Assembly: GCA_002794775.1 (NCBI GenBank)
Contig: NBAY01000023.1
Coordinates: 310,001-374,000 of the forward strand
Length of the DNA: 64,000 bases
From: Porodaedalea pini
Taxonomy: Eukaryota > Basidiomycota > Agaricomycetes > Hymenochaetales > Hymenochaetaceae
Direction: 5' to 3'
In this document: positions 20,151 through 33,743 of the stretch, piece after piece
How the letters are laid out: each line of letters starts with the position of its first letter
How positions within the stretch are numbered: the first letter of the stretch is position 1
Notes under the pieces: model-generated
Database searches by the model: none
The model's input: only the letters and a program-made list of their open reading frames with translations
What the model was told of the DNA's origin: nothing
Translations under genes and position numbers: made by a program

Positions 20151-23100
20151 ATGGTGGAGGATGCTATCAGTTTGGGCAAGCGTAAGCGAAGAGAGGTAGA
20201 TGAGGAGAGAGCAGTGGGGTGAGCTTTCATTTATCTACTTTATAAAGATTCTAGTCAAGTTACTCAATACCAGTCGCAGGTCGACGCTTTTCGTCTCAAA
20301 TCTCCCTTATTCTGCAACGTCGACCGACCTGCAAACACTGTTCTCGGACCTTGCCCCTGTGCGATCAGCTTTCATAGTTCTTGAAGAAAACGTCTCGAAG
20401 GGTGTGGGCTATGTCTCGTTCGCAATCAAGGAAGATGCAGCGACGGCCATGGAAACCATCGAGAGGGATGGGATTGAGCTGAACGGTCGGAAGCTACGAG
20501 TACAGATGGCAGATCGTAAGGTGAGCATGTGCAATCGTTCTACTTTGTTCACCAAACTTACTGGTCCTGAAGCCCAATGAAAAAAAAGTCGAGAAGAAAG
20601 TCAAGAGCGACCGCAAAACACCTTCCGTACCCCGGGCATCTCATTTAAAAATTGCGAAGGACCCGAATGCCATTCGCACCATCATCATCTCTGGCCTTCC
20701 ATCTTCTGTCGACCAAAAAATGCTCTGGAAGAAGGTGCGGAAATGTAATGGTGCAGAGAGCGCGGAACTTGTTGAAGGAGAGGCCGGCGTTGGTGAGAAC
20801 TAAAACGTTTTCAATCTTTAATATTGCTGACTGCTGCTCCAGCGCATGTCCTCTTCTCAAGCCCTGCAGCTGCGTCGCATGCGGTTGAAAAGCTACACGC
20901 ACACGTCTTCAAAGGCGCTATTTTGTCCGTCACGCTGAAGAAGCGGCTTGAAACCCTGGCGAAGGCACCTGTGAAAAAGGACGGCGCCAGCAGCTCTGTT
21001 GCACCGAGTCGTGCAAGTCGCCTTATTGTCCGCAATGTACCTTGGAATGTAGGTGTAGCATATCCAAGTTTATCATCTATCGAAGCGCTCATAAGTCGGG
21101 AAACAGATCACTGAGAAAGACCTCCGGGCTCTCTTTCTACCCTTTGGACCAGTATATTCCATCACTATACCGACCGAGAAGCCGTCGTCGGACGAGTTGA
21201 AGGCTAAGAATGCGAAGCCTCGTGCCAGGGGCTTTGCGTTCGTATGGTTCTTCTCGAAAAAGGACGCAGAGCGTGCGATAGCCGGTGTCAACGGTCGTTC
21301 GGTCGTAGCTGGTGCGGTCGTAGCACCGACCATGAACAAAAAGGAGCGAGCAAGACTGAGGAGACAGCTACGGGAGAAGGAAAGGATGGAGGATGGAGAG
21401 GAGGTCGGGGCCGGGGAAGATGCAAAATCGGAGGACGGAAGCCAGGACGAAGAAAAGGCCGAACCAGAGACGTCGGAACTTCGCAATTCCGGTGCGCGAA
21501 TACTGGCTGTCGACTGGGCCTTAAGCAAAGAAAAATGGGAAGAGGCAAAAGCGAAGACGTTGGCTGATCAGGACGAAGAGAGTGTCGAAAGCGGCGAAGG
21601 ATCGGATTCAGAATCAGCAGCTGAAGAAGGTTCGGATGAGGAGTCTGAAAACAGTGCGGACAGCGGCGAGGAAACGGACGTGGATGAGGGTGATAATGTG
21701 CGTTCCGATGCAGAAAATGCTGGCAAGCCTACGCTACCTCAGACTGATGTTGGCACCACGTTGTTCTTGCGCAACGTGCCCTTCGATGCTACCGAAGACG
21801 AATTGCGCATTCTGTACGTTATTAACTCCTCTTCACCGACTTTGACTCACGTTTTTCTTCACAGCTTCCGCGCCTTCGGGCCTCTGCGCTACGCACTCAT
21901 TACCATGGATGCAGAGACAGGCCGCTCGCGTGGGACAGGCTTCGTTTGTTTCTGGAACAAAGAGGATGCCGACAAGGCCATTCGCCAAAGCGAGCTGTTG
22001 AGCAGAGAGACTGGCACTCTTGCTCCAAAGAAAAACCCGTTCTCACTGCCTTCACTACTCACACCCGACCCTTCGTCTTCCTTGGCACAATCCCTTGTGC
22101 TGCATGGACGCACACTAGACGTCACGCGTGCGGTAACTCGCGACACGGCGGCGCAGCTTAAGGATGAGAGCGAGCGACAGCGCGAGAAGGCGGACAAGCG
22201 CAACTTGTACCTCTTGCGCGAGGGCGTGATCTTTCCTGGTACTCCTGCAGAGGCGACTCTCAGCACCGCAGAACTCGAGAAGCGCAACGCATCATTCAAC
22301 GCGCGACGTGCGATGCTGAAGTCGAGTCCCGCGCTATACGTCTCGAAAACGCGTCTGTCTATCCGGCAACTCCCACTCTTTGTATCGGACCTCGCTGTGA
22401 AGCGCCTCGGTATTCACGCCGTGCGTGCTTTCGAGGAGGAGGTGAAACGCGGAGAGCGACAACCGCTTTCGGTAGATGAGCTACGTGTGGACGATGAGGT
22501 TGATGTGGAGAAGAGTCGACAGAAGAAGGGCAAATGGAAGAAGGGCGAGCGTGAAACTGGAGTTAAGCAGGCGAAGGTCGTACGGCAGTCAGACCATGTG
22601 GATGCATTGACGGGCAAAGGAAAGAGTCGCAGCTACGGCTTCCTCGAGATGAACCGTCATAGCGATGCACTCCGTGTTTTGCGATGGACGAATAATAACC
22701 AAACACTAGGCCCACTCTTGGAAGACTGGTGGAAGTCTGAGATCGAGGACCTCATAAAGACATTGGAGAAGTCGAAGCCAAAATCTGGTGACGAGGAGGG
22801 CGAGGATGTCGAGGCGCGTGTACGACGTCTGAAGGGTGAGCTCGAGCGCCTCAAGTCCGGTGAGGGACGTAAAGGCAGGAAGGCGCTCATCGTCGAGTTT
22901 TCTATCGAGAACGCTCAGGTTGTCAACAGGCGCAAGGATAAGATCGAGGTTTGTGCTCTTTTGCCTTCCGCGACTAGGCGAACCTCTATGACTGACCGTA
23001 ATTGTCTTTTCTGTTAGTTGATGAAGTCAGCTTCAAGAAGGCCGCGTTCTAAATCTGACGCTAACGGCGATGGCGACGGCGAGCCTGCAGACTCAAAACT

Positions 23101-23266
23101 TCCCAAGAGGCGAAAGGTGGAAAAGAGTGTAGCGGTGAAGGATGGACCTACTCTAGGCGCAAAAGCCTACGGAGGCAGCGACAAAGTTTCAAGACCAAAG
23201 AATGCTCTTGGAAGTATGATCGGCCGCAAAAGAAAGATGCGGAAGACAAAAGGGAAGACCTACTGA
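20151..23266 (+). CDS. NOP4: Nop4/RBM28-like multi-RRM ribosome-biogenesis protein
   Basis: This is a nucleolar RNA-binding protein needed in yeast for 27S pre-rRNA processing and 60S subunit assembly. The start MVEDAISLGKRKRREVDEE is followed by an intron (20219-20273) and RRM1 (TLFVSNLPYSAT; GVGYVSF). RRM2 is degenerate (IIISGLPSS; HVLFSSPA), RRM3 is LIVRNVPWN...RGFAFVWF and RRM4 is TLFLRNVPFDAT...GTGFVCF, split by a 51-nt intron near 21815-21865. Between RRM3 and RRM4 is a long acidic Glu/Asp/Ser stretch (about 21580-21720). The C-terminus is Lys-rich (RKKMRKTKGK-type) and lies in a last exon from about 23018. Domain order and the acidic spacer match Nop4/RBM28. Introns are 50-70 nt. Confidence 0.88.
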
Positions 23267-23820
23267 AGCGGCTTCGTTAGCGTCTTGCATTTTTTTAGGT
23301 GGGTAAACTAGCTGCAGCGGATTCTTTCGATCTAACCCGCACTACAGTTTAGAATTGTTTTGTAGGAAGGTGTTCTGCAATGGTCATAATTCAAATGATC
23401 ATTTCTGTCCCGCGATGTGTGCTTGTAACGACTGACGATATCCTCGCAAAGTGGCTCCTCTCAACCTTCAGGGCATCGATAGAGCGGTAAGCAATTGTGA
23501 AGATGCGTAATTGCCCAATTGCGGCCGCGATGTGCAGACTAGCTCGCTACGGTCTTGATACTGTGCCGAATGACTAAAATCCATGTAGTCTCGACAGATC
23601 GTCTAGATAAGGTAAAATGGTGAGCACTATCGCTCTGGTTTTCACATCCATATCAAAAGCTCGTACTTGTTGATCGTTATGACTAGTACCGGTCAACTAA
23701 AAAGAGTACTCAGCCCATGCGCCACTCTTCGCTTTGCAGCCCGCACGTTCAATGACGGCAGATTACGTTGGTTTTCACCTCCTACATCGGTTGGGTTGAC
23801 GCCCTATAAAGAGCTGCAGC
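23267..23820. other. Intergenic region and ABC transporter promoter
   Basis: No gene seen. It contains the 3' flank of the NOP4-like gene, a NotI-like GCGGCCGC at about 23522, and a TATA box near its right end. Confidence 0.5.
23805..23810 (+). promoter_or_regulatory. TATA box of the ABC transporter gene
   Basis: CCCTATAAAGAG lies 11 bp before an ATG at 23821 and 71 bp before the in-frame ATG at 23881. A normal TATA-to-start distance would put the transcript start after 23821, which favours the Met at 23881. Confidence 0.55.
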
Positions 23821-23880
23821 ATGGCTCACAATCGGCCCGGTCGTGATTTGCATACTTTCTCCCTCTGGCTATTGAAAGGT

Positions 23881-26800
23881 ATGGCATATCCTGCATCCCC
23901 GTCAACATCAGCCACATCGATTGATGAAGAAGGGGGGAGTTCTGCTGTGCTCCAAAGTCCTCCCCATGCTCGCACTCGGACGGATGTGAAGGACCGCTCG
24001 CCTGCAGCCTTTCAGCCCTTCATTACGTTCGACTTCGAGCCCAATCCGTCTGCACGGTCTGGTAACAAAGGGGGCAGCACGGGCCGAAGATTATCGCCAG
24101 TCTCATCACGCGTTGCAATAACTCACTTTGATCCCGAAGGCGTCGAGCATCTTCGCAACCGTCTTTCATTGGCTTCAGAATACTCTTCTTTTATGGAGGA
24201 GAGCAGAACCGGCAAGACTTATCTCAGCGCGGAGCTTGAAGACAATGGTCTTGAGCAACTTGCAATAGAACTCGACATCTATCCAGAGCACCCGTGCAAA
24301 GACATATCCGAACAGGTTACAAACAGCAGCATGTCGCTGTCTTCTTTGAAAACGAATAGCCTTTATGCTGACAAGCGGCTGCCGCCCTTCGACCTAGAGA
24401 CGGCATTAAGGGAAACTATCAAACAGTTGAGTAGGCGTAATCGTTCGTCATAACACCATTCTCTTTCATTCTGATCGTTTTATCAGACATGGCACCCCAA
24501 ATACTCCACTTCGCACTCTTGGTCTTGGATTCAAAGACCTGAGTGTCTTCGGAGCAGATAGAAGCTTCTCTTCTCGAACCGTATATCAGCACACTCTATG
24601 GTCGGCTCTGAATCCTGTCGAATGGACGAGGCACCTGCTCAGAATGCGCAATCGTAGTACGCGGAGAATCATCTCCGGTTTTGAGGGCGTGGTCAATCCG
24701 GGAGAAATGCTTCGTACGTTTTGATGTTCTCCGGTACTTGCTAAGATCACTGACAGAAGGCGTACAGTCGTGCTTGGCCGGCCCGGTTCGGGATGCAGTG
24801 CACTCCTTAAAGTTCTTGCAAATCGGACGAACGGCTTCGTCCATGTGCTTGGTGAGAGGTACTACGATACACTCACTCCTCGGGATGTGAACGGACCGTA
24901 CAGAGGCGATGTACTTTATTGTCCGGAAAGGCAAGAGTGGTCAGGTGTAATGAGACGCAGCGCTAATTTATATATCGTTTCTAACAGCAATGCGCATGTC
25001 CCTTCACTCACGGTTCAGCAGACCATATCATTTGCGGTAAAAACTCGGAAGCATAGTAGCAGAATTCGTCCCATTGATCTTGAACAAATGACCATTGCAT
25101 TGATGACGATTTTCGGATTGAGGTCAGTTCGCTATCCAGGTGTCGCACTTGACAGGAGTTAACTACGATGCGTGTGCAGGCATGCCAAGGATATGCTCAT
25201 GGGAGGCCCTGATGACCATAGAGTCTCGCAAGCTGAGAAAAGACGTGTTTCTGTTTGCGAGGCTCTAGCTGCTCGCGCGCTGATGTGTTGTTGGGATAAC
25301 TTTTCGCAAGGGCTGGACGCATCCGCGGCTCTTGAGTTTGCGCGAGCTCTACGCATCGCAACCGATCTTTCTGCTATGACAACAATTGTCAGCTTAAGTC
25401 AAGCTGGAGAGACGCTGTATCAGCTTTTCGATAAGGTCTGCGTGGTTGGGGAGGGCCAAATGTACTACTATGGCAGGGCAGATGCTGCTCGAGATTATTT
25501 CGTGGATCTTGGATACAATCCTTTACAAAGGCAGGCAACTGCAGATTTCTTGGTTTCTGGTGAGTAATCCATTCCGCGTCTCTGGTATCACCATTCATAT
25601 GGTATTTCCAAAGTGACTTGTCCTTTTGGACGAGTGCAAAATCCAAAGCGACCATTCTCTGCTCCGCGCACTCCGGAGGAGTTCGCGCGCGCCTTCCTTA
25701 GGAGTCCTATGGGAAGGGAAAGTCGTTTGGAAGTGGCAAACTATTGGCAAGACAATGTCGATTGTAGAACTTCCATGGCTAAATGTGCTGGAAATACTCC
25801 AGCTGGGCGGGCAGAAGACGTTGTGCTCAGACAATCAGACCTTGATTCGTGGACGAGTCAAATCTCGGCTGTAGCCTCACGGAGATACCAGATTCTGAAG
25901 AATAGGTGGATTTCGGCTATAGTCCCGGTTGCGTAAGACATTTTTATTCCGTTTTCTACCAGCAATTCAAGTCAAGGATTAACTTTCCCTCTTATTTTCA
26001 TAGGTTATCAGCTCTCCAAGGCGCAGTGACTGGGTTGACATACTTGCATTCTCCAGACTCGACTGCTTCATTCCTGTCCCGCGACAGCACATTATTCATC
26101 GTTATTTTTTTCTCAGTGCTCTCGGTGATGATCGAGGGCCTGGAACTTGGCCCTCAATGGTCTATTACCCTTCGTCAATACAGAGCTGGGATGTACCGGC
26201 CTTCGTTTGAAGCGCTCGCAACCGCCCTATTCGACGTTCCAATGACCTTTCTTTCTCAATCTATCTTCGCAGTAATAGTCTACATACTGGCTGGTTTGCG
26301 AGAGAGCGCCAGCCATTTTCTCATTTTCTTGCTATTCATTGTTTCAACAACTTTGACGATGAAGATGTTTTTTCGTTCGCTTGTGGTGTTGCTGTCGGAG
26401 AAGTTCGCTAGGTATACTATAGCGGGACCATCAGTTATGCTATTTCTGCTATACTCTGGTTTCCTTGACTCGAAGCCAATAGCGAGTCGATTTCTACGTT
26501 GGTTGGCATGGCTAGACGTAAGCGCCGCTTTATCTTGTATTTTGTCTCAATCATTATCACTCATTTCTGTTTCTCATGCGCAGCCGCTACGATACACTTT
26601 CGAGGGACTCCTGGTCAACGAGTATCATAACCGCGAAGTGCCTTGCACGACCTTCGCTCCTCAGGGATCTGGATATGATGGTGTCTCTTCATCAAACCAG
26701 ATTTGCCTCACAGCAGGCTCAATTGCCGGGCAAACAAATGTGAATGGTGATCAGTATCTTCTACAGACGTACGACTACTCGTATAATGATCTTTGGATAG

Positions 26801-29446
26801 TAAGTGGTGTCCCACTGCTGGCTAATGGACAACCGACTAACCTGGAGATTAGAATCTTGGCTTCGTTATGGCATTTGGAATGACATTCCTTGGATGCTTC
26901 GTTCTCATCTCTGAGTGGAATACACCTGAACCCACGACAACCTTCGTTCTCTTCAGGCGAGGGTCTCGAGAACCTCGGTCGAATGGTGACCGACTTGACC
27001 TTTACCGGCACATTCGTCGCGTTCGTCAATCTTTGGACAACAGCTGCCACAGTGAGCAGTTCGAAGTGCCTTTAAACGACGTTTTCGCTTGGAAGAACCT
27101 TCAATACGCAGTTCCACGACATAAAGCACAGAATGTCTTGTTGGACGGCATCTCTGGATATGTCGCACCTCGTAGACTGTGTGCCCTAGTTGGTGGATGT
27201 GGTGTTGGAAAGGTGAGCACTATCTTTTCGATCTTCGGATATATACCGAAAGCAGAACATAGACTACGCTCCTCAACGTACTCGCGGGTCGCTCTAAAGA
27301 TGGAGCTATGACTGGCGAGCTTCACTTAAACGGTCTACCTCTTCCGCCTGATTTTCAATCTCAGATGTAAGTTCGCATACTGTTATACCATTACAAGATG
27401 ACGAGCCCGCATCCTCTTTTAATCAGTGGGTACTGTCAACAAATAGACACGTATCGTTCCAAACAGACAGTGCGCGAGGCTCTGCGCTTCTCCGCGGACC
27501 TCCGTCAGCCGACGACGATTCCTCGTCAGGAGAAAGAAGAATAGTGAGTTCGAGCTATTCTTGGTCTTCGTGTAGTTAAACAACGCGTATGCCCAGTGTG
27601 GAGTCTTGCATTAGAATGTGTGGTCTTGAGGCCTATGCGGATGCAATGATCTACACTCTGAGTATCGAAAACCGAAAGCGGACTAGCATAGGCGTCGAGC
27701 TAGCAGCTCAGCCCAAGCTGTTGCTCTTTCTTGACGAACCAACCAGTGGACTTGATTCTCAAGCAGCGCTAGTAATCATAGCTCTGCTTCGAGATCTTGC
27801 GAACCACGGCCAGGCTATTCTTTGCACAATCCATCAGCCTTCGAGCGAGATTTTCCAGCATTTCGACCAATTGCTCCTACTCCGTAAAGAAGGAAAGATG
27901 GTGTACTTCGGCGACATTGGACATGATTGCGAGACCGTGATCAACTACTTCGAGCGGAACGGTGCTCGGCCTTGCAATGCGACAGAGAATCCGTATGTCA
28001 ATTCTTTCGCAATTTTTATCGCGCGCTTATAAGTCGAAAGTGCCGAGTGGATGATGAACATAGTCAGCGCGGATGATAACGCCTACATCCCCGTTGACTG
28101 GCATGACAAGTGGCTTCGCTCACCGGAAGTCGCAAAACTGCGCCAGGAGATACAGGGGTTCCAAAAGAAGCATCAACGGAGCGGCACAACTACTACTGAA
28201 TGTTCGAAACCTCGATTTATAACGAGCTGGCCTCGTCAGACATACGAGCTACTAAAGAGAGACTCTATGAGGTATTGGCGCAGCCCTCGGTATCTTCTTG
28301 CGAAGCTCTTGCTCAATGTCCTCTCTGGGCTGCTCATCGGATTCACCTTCTTCGGATCCGATGGATCTTTGCAAGGAACGCAGAGTAAAGTCTTCGTACG
28401 TGCTTCATTTCATCTACTACTCTTGAGTTTTGAATATGCATGATTTACCCTTGCAGGCCGCATTTATGGTCACGATTATATGCATTCCGATGGCAAGCCA
28501 GCTTCAGAATTTCTTCATGGATGCGTGGCGTGTTTATGAGGTCCACGAGCGGCACAGTTATATGTACAGCTGGATAGCATTTGTCGCCTCGCATCTTTTG
28601 GTGGAACTTATGTGGAATGTCTTGTCCTCCATTCTGTTCTTCTCAGCATGGTACTGGGCCGCTGGCTTTGATACAAGTCGCGTGGTGTACTCCTTATTGA
28701 TGATAGGCTTCATCTATCCGCTCAACTACACGACATTAGCTCTTGTCCTGGCTTCTGTCTTCCCTTCGGCAGGCATCTCGTCGCTGTTATTCTGCATTCC
28801 TTTCTTCGGAATCTTGTGAGTGCAACAAATTGGAAGAGGAGCGACTAGCTAAAAGGTTTTCTCTAACAGCGATGGCGTCATCCAGCCTTTCGAGCATCTC
28901 CAATGGTGGAAATGGGTGTACCGCGCATCCCCATTTACTTACCTACTCGAAGGGTTCATTGGCCAAGGTACATTTTTATCTTCTCCGCGACCTCTTATCT
29001 TTCAGCTATTGAGCCGTTTGTAGCTCTCGGTCACCAGCAGATCGAATGTTCTCCAACCGAATTCTCGGTACTCGTCCCGCCGGTGGGACAAACCTGCATC
29101 GACTACTTGGCTACGTTCATCTTCAATTCTGGGGGATATGTCAACAACCCCCATGGCTCCGAGCTATGCCAGTATTGCCCGGCGCGTACGACCGATGAGT
29201 ACCTCGCCTCGCGTTACAACATTTTCTACGCTCGTCGTTGGAGATGCGTTTGGATCGTTCTGGTTGCTTCTGTGTTTAATGTAAGTCTTGCTTGCGCACA
29301 CACGCATATGCGCTGGCTTGTAGGCGCTGCTGATATTATCGACCTTCTTCTATCAGATCTTCTTGTTATTTGCACTTACGTATGTCTTCCGGATACGGAG
29401 AGGTCGTTTATTCTGTTTTGGTCGAAGGGAGACGAAGTGCTCCTGA
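23881..29446 (+). CDS. PDR-type (ABCG) full-length ABC transporter
   Basis: This is a plasma-membrane drug or lipid exporter of the pleiotropic drug resistance family, with order NBD1-TMD1-NBD2-TMD2. NBD1 (about 24690-25560): Walker [14 protein letters not shown] (Cys replaces Lys, usual for PDR), [13 protein letters not shown] in place of the canonical VSGGERKR signature, and [13 protein letters not shown]1: about 26000-26850. NBD2: Walker [17 protein letters not shown], split by an intron after Lys at about 27210; signature [17 protein letters not shown]; Walker [16 protein letters not shown]-loop [12 protein letters not shown]2: about 28240-29400, with a Cys-rich last extracellular loop (CQYCPA). 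It ends with a basic tail at TGA 29444-29446. About 13 or more short introns; one at 24931-24987 has a GC donor. The NBD1 signature is unusually degenerate. Confidence 0.9.
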
Positions 29447-30433
29447 ATGTGGCGTCCAGTTACTCTCTATTCTCTCCGTTTCATTTCTTGGTCTCTATTT
29501 CAGTCTTGATCTTTTTTGGTCCTTCTTGAAGCACATTCCTTACTCGACCTCATACTTTTTGATGTTATCCCATCCTCAGAGTCCGACCTCCTGTCGTTCT
29601 TTTATTTCTCCCTATTCCTGACGTTCCTTATCTTCCTTCTTGCCCACTCTATTACTTGGCCGCGTTCCTCACAACCCGCTCGTTGCTTCCGTTTTCTCTC
29701 TATCTAGCCTTCTGTCTGTCTCCGAATCCGCTAACTGCTCACAGCCTTGATGTTCGTGTCTCTGTTACCAGCATAACGACAACTCTCCTTGTTTCTTCTT
29801 TCCCAACGCATCATCATCTCCCTGTACTTCCAAAAATCATGGCTGATCCTAAAATTACACGATACATTCCAATACACCCAGGCTATCAGTCGGAATCGAA
29901 TCGGTTCATAATAACGATGAAAGGATGGATGGATGATGCTCCTCAAGGGAAACCCCAGAGGCCCAAGGAAAGTGCGCAGGAACACATAAGCCCTATTGAT
30001 AGGTATCAGGGGAACGGAATCGGGAGGTCGATGAGGAACAATCCTCAGTGAACTGCTCGATGTTCTGCACTGGTTGACCGGAGGCGACGAACGACTGACT
30101 GACAGCACATGTCCGAGACGAGGAGTGAAAATATCGTGAATGCAGAGACGATGAAGCCGGCTGACTGATAGCACAAATGATACACAGAATACAAAGGATG
30201 GAAAAGGAGGCAGGAGAAATGAAAGGACATCCGAGCCAGAAGAAGCCATAAAAATGTAAATGTATTTACTTCGAACAGAAATAGAAACAGCGATACCGTA
30301 GGAAGTGTACAATGAAGGTTAACATCTGCCCCCTCCATACTTGCTTGCCTCCGAGTCCGTGCTCGTATCAAGGAAAAAAGACAGATGAATAAATATAAAT
30401 TGATTCCGTATTTGCTTGCTTCTTCGTGATTCT
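29447..30433. other. Intergenic, convergent 3' ends
   Basis: This separates the ABC transporter and the C2H2 gene, which converge. It is pyrimidine-rich on the plus strand (29450-29850), likely 3' UTR. A 131-codon frame at 29656-30051 has no recognisable domain and is probably not a gene. Confidence 0.5.
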
Positions 30434-32448
30434 TCATAACTGGAGCAGACGACCCAGCTACATCAGAAAAATGTGAGGCGTAGAGCAACACGAAAGCTCA
30501 CCTCCATATCCATGTCTCCCCACCCATCATCCGCTTCCTTCTTCACTACAGTATCCTTGTCCGACCCGCGCTTCGCGAAGGGGAAGCCTGCGCCTGCATA
30601 GCTTCCATACGCCGCGTCACCATCGAACCGGTCCCTGTGCGCATCCGCCACGTCAATATCTACATCAACATCATCGTCCGAGCCATCCGGTGCAGAGCGG
30701 GGCGCATCCTCCTCCTCGTCAGAGCGCGAGCCAGAGTACGAACGCGTAACGCTGCTCGAGCGTAGGTCTGAGCGCGGCAGCGACCAACCTCCGGAGTGTG
30801 CCAGGGATGCGGAGCCGCTCTCAACAGAAAATGCGGAAGCAGAGAACGCGGAGCCAGCAGCGTCACGATAAGCCTCAAAGGTGTTGCGGTTGCCGGCAGT
30901 GAAGGGCACCGACATCGGCTGCGGCTTGGACGGCGAGACGACTTCCATAGCAGCGTGCGTACGCAACGCTTCCTCGTCGTCCTTGACATCTGGCTCCTCA
31001 TCTGCGTACGGCGAGACTGTCCTTCCAGGCAGGGCCCTCATTGGCGCAGCTGGAGCAGTCGGATGAGCAAGCAGGCCAGGCCTGATCTGCGTAATCCCTC
31101 CTGGGACAGTGTAATCATGCATGCGTGGGCCGCCAGCAACCCCGGAGGCCGTCGAGGTGACAGAGCCTGAGCGGTGCCGGTCGAGGCGCGGAGATTCGAT
31201 GCGTACTGGAACGGAAGAACTGACAGGGTGGTGGACGCCAGTGAATGAGGAGGGCGTCGACTTCGTGTTCGGCCGAGCGCTCACGGTGGTCACCTGCGGG
31301 TTCATAGCGGATGTATTCTCAGTCGAAGGTGGCGGCAAGAGCCCGTTGGACAGGTAAGAGGGCCAGTGCGAGCGGTCTTCAGGGAGTGACGTTCCCGGAT
31401 CAAGATGAGAGAGAATTGTCGCTGCCTGTCGAGATTTTAAAAATGAGGTAACTAAATATTGAACATATAAAAGAAATTACCTCGAGCAGTTGAACCTGCT
31501 GGTGCTTGGATAACATAAACTTGCTCGCTTCACGCCAGTGCGGCGAGTGTTCCCAACGGTGCTTGACCAAACAAGACGGATGTCTGTACACCTAAAAATA
31601 GACAAGGGCCGTTAGATCAACTATAGAAAACAGAAACAAATATTGAAACAAGTACCTTTGAACAACTTTCGCATTGAAAAATTGTGCCACGCTTCTTGAC
31701 CTTTGCTCCCTTACTGACCTTCTTGTCCGTTGCACGCCCTCCAAAACTCTCTACGACAGACGCTCCGTCATCGAAGTCTTCGACGTCCACCTCAATGTCA
31801 TCGGCAACGCTGGATGCCATATCTTGAGCATACGATGTCTCAGGTACCGAGGATGCAAGTGCTCCCGGACCATGGCTCCCAACTGAGAAAGGGGCGAACG
31901 TTGGCTGAGCTTCATATGACGCTGGGTCAAAATCGGGGCCTTGAATTTCAATCTAGACTTGCTTACTAATATTCGCATGAGAACGGCCGCGAACGTGCTG
32001 GGGGTGGCTGTGCAAGTTATGGCCAGGCGAAATAGATGAGGTGATCCCGGATGGCGCCAGAGAAAGGGAGGAGAGTGAGGCGAGAGCAGATGCAGCAGAA
32101 AGGTTTGCAGGGCTATATTGTCCACAGATACGAAGGCGCAAGGAAGAAAATGAAAGAAAAATAAATAAATGGTTTATAAGGATTACAAATTGTGGGAACG
32201 TACATCGGCCTTGACACAGCATCGCGAGCGTCGCTCATTCGTCGCCTCGTCTGGCCCGTCGAGCTCAGACGACGATGCTTCAGAGCGTGCGATCCATTCT
32301 TTCCCGACGCCAAGTCCTTCGAGTCCCTTGATGCCTTCACTGATTCCGCTGTCGACACAGGCATCGGCGGCACCTTCGCCGCCGCGTCAGAAAGGCTGAA
32401 TAAAGCAGACAGTCCGGACGCCGGCGGGCTTAGAGATGAAGCTGACAT
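30434..32448 (-). CDS. Single C2H2 zinc-finger protein with long disordered regions
   Basis: A probable nuclear regulator. The start is MSASSLSPPASGLSALFSL (32448). It is Ser/Pro/Ala-rich, then acidic (DDIEVDVEDFDD). One C2H2 finger is assembled across an intron: CESCSK-VYRHPSCLVKHRWEH. It is followed by the conserved PHWREASKFMLSKHQQVQLLE, then after another intron AATILSHLDPG. The remainder is low-complexity with acidic and Ser runs. The last intron (GTGAGC...TGTAG) leads to a short final exon, LGRLLQL and stop at 30434. The finger plus the HWREASKF-type extension is a combination I recognise from conserved fungal proteins, but I cannot name a characterised member. Five introns, all GT-AG, keep the frame. 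Confidence 0.82.
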
Positions 32449-33743
32449 AGTGGCTCAAATTGTTGGTGTGCCACGAGATGGACAAGTGGCAAGGCGTAAC
32501 GAGCGTGCGTGGTACAGGCGGTCGTGGACGATAGGGAAAAGGCAACCCCGGTGCATGCGTTGTGGCAGACACAAGCGACACAAAATACGAGCTCGCGGTA
32601 TACCTAAGTTGGCAAAGGAAGCGTGGTGGGGGAAATGGGAGAGGGGGGTGAAGAAGGGAGGTACAGCGGGGGAGGCGGTCAAGTTAGACAACAGCACGAG
32701 CCGAGACCTCGCTCAGAAGAGTACAGCACACCGACAAGAGGTTCGTTATGGCGTTGGAGGGGAGGCTCAGAGCATGATGATGGGGGCTCGATAATGGACG
32801 TCCGGGACGATCAGAGAACCATGGTGAACACTGTATCTGACAATGGCTGGTCGTGGACGCTGAAAGACCCTTCGCCGCCGGTCGCCGCTCTTGCCAAATT
32901 CTGTCGGACTTTGAATTTGATATGGAAAGGGATGGGCACGTGACAATATTTCCCGCTTTCGGTCGACTTCCTTCTCCGACTACATACACACAAAGGATCA
33001 AACTAGCAACCCTCTGCTTGGCCAGCAGCCTTGTCTTTCACCAAAGTCTTTCTACAATTTATCCGCTCACTGTCATGTAAACGTCCGTGGAGGCTTCATT
33101 CCGATGCCTCACGAGGCCCAAACCGAGACCCTCGTTCCCTGTTCTAGCATTCTCAGTTCTCATCATCAATCTTGCCGCGGCTTCATTAGAACCATGCCCG
33201 GCCAAGCAGACTCGGGAATAGTACTGCACCATTAGCTATTAGTCGTCGACTTGAAAGCAACCGAGGCTTGTCGACTTCGACTTTCGAATTCATGTTTCAA
33301 GACACCCGCAGACACTTCAACCGGCGGCCCGTCGGGACGAACTCAAGCAGGCGCTAAAGGAATTCTGGGGGAGCACCGCTTGGATCATAATGCAGCTTCG
33401 CTCCCAGCCACCGGTGTATTTTTGTACGTCCCCGTCAAACTTTCTTCTGTGAACGTCCCACCAGATCAGGTGAGTGCCTCGCCTTATAAATAGCCGTAAC
33501 TTGCGTTGCAAGAGCGCTCTTTGTTTCATAGAGACCAAAGATCTTGGAATAGATTGTAATTTACATTTTCTCATGAGACATCGAATGAAGACATGATACA
33601 ACTAAACATCCCATTTCACAAAAAAATCGCACCGAGTAGGCCCCCTTCTTCCATCATGATTTATCAACCGAGTGCTAAGACACCCAAGCCACCTGACTTC
33701 AATCTGGATTAATTGCAAGCGGGTCACTCGTGGCGTAGTCGCC
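32449..33743. other. Intergenic with divergent-type upstream sequence
   Basis: No convincing gene. Frames at 32192-32794 (plus) overlap the C2H2 start region and are low-quality. 33100-33600 shows nothing recognisable. Confidence 0.45.

Noticed and set aside
29656..30051. 131-codon frame after the ABC transporter
   Set aside because: Lies in pyrimidine-rich probable 3' UTR between two convergent genes; no domain.
32192..32794. 200-codon plus-strand frame
   Set aside because: Partly antisense to the first exon of the C2H2 gene and without any motif.
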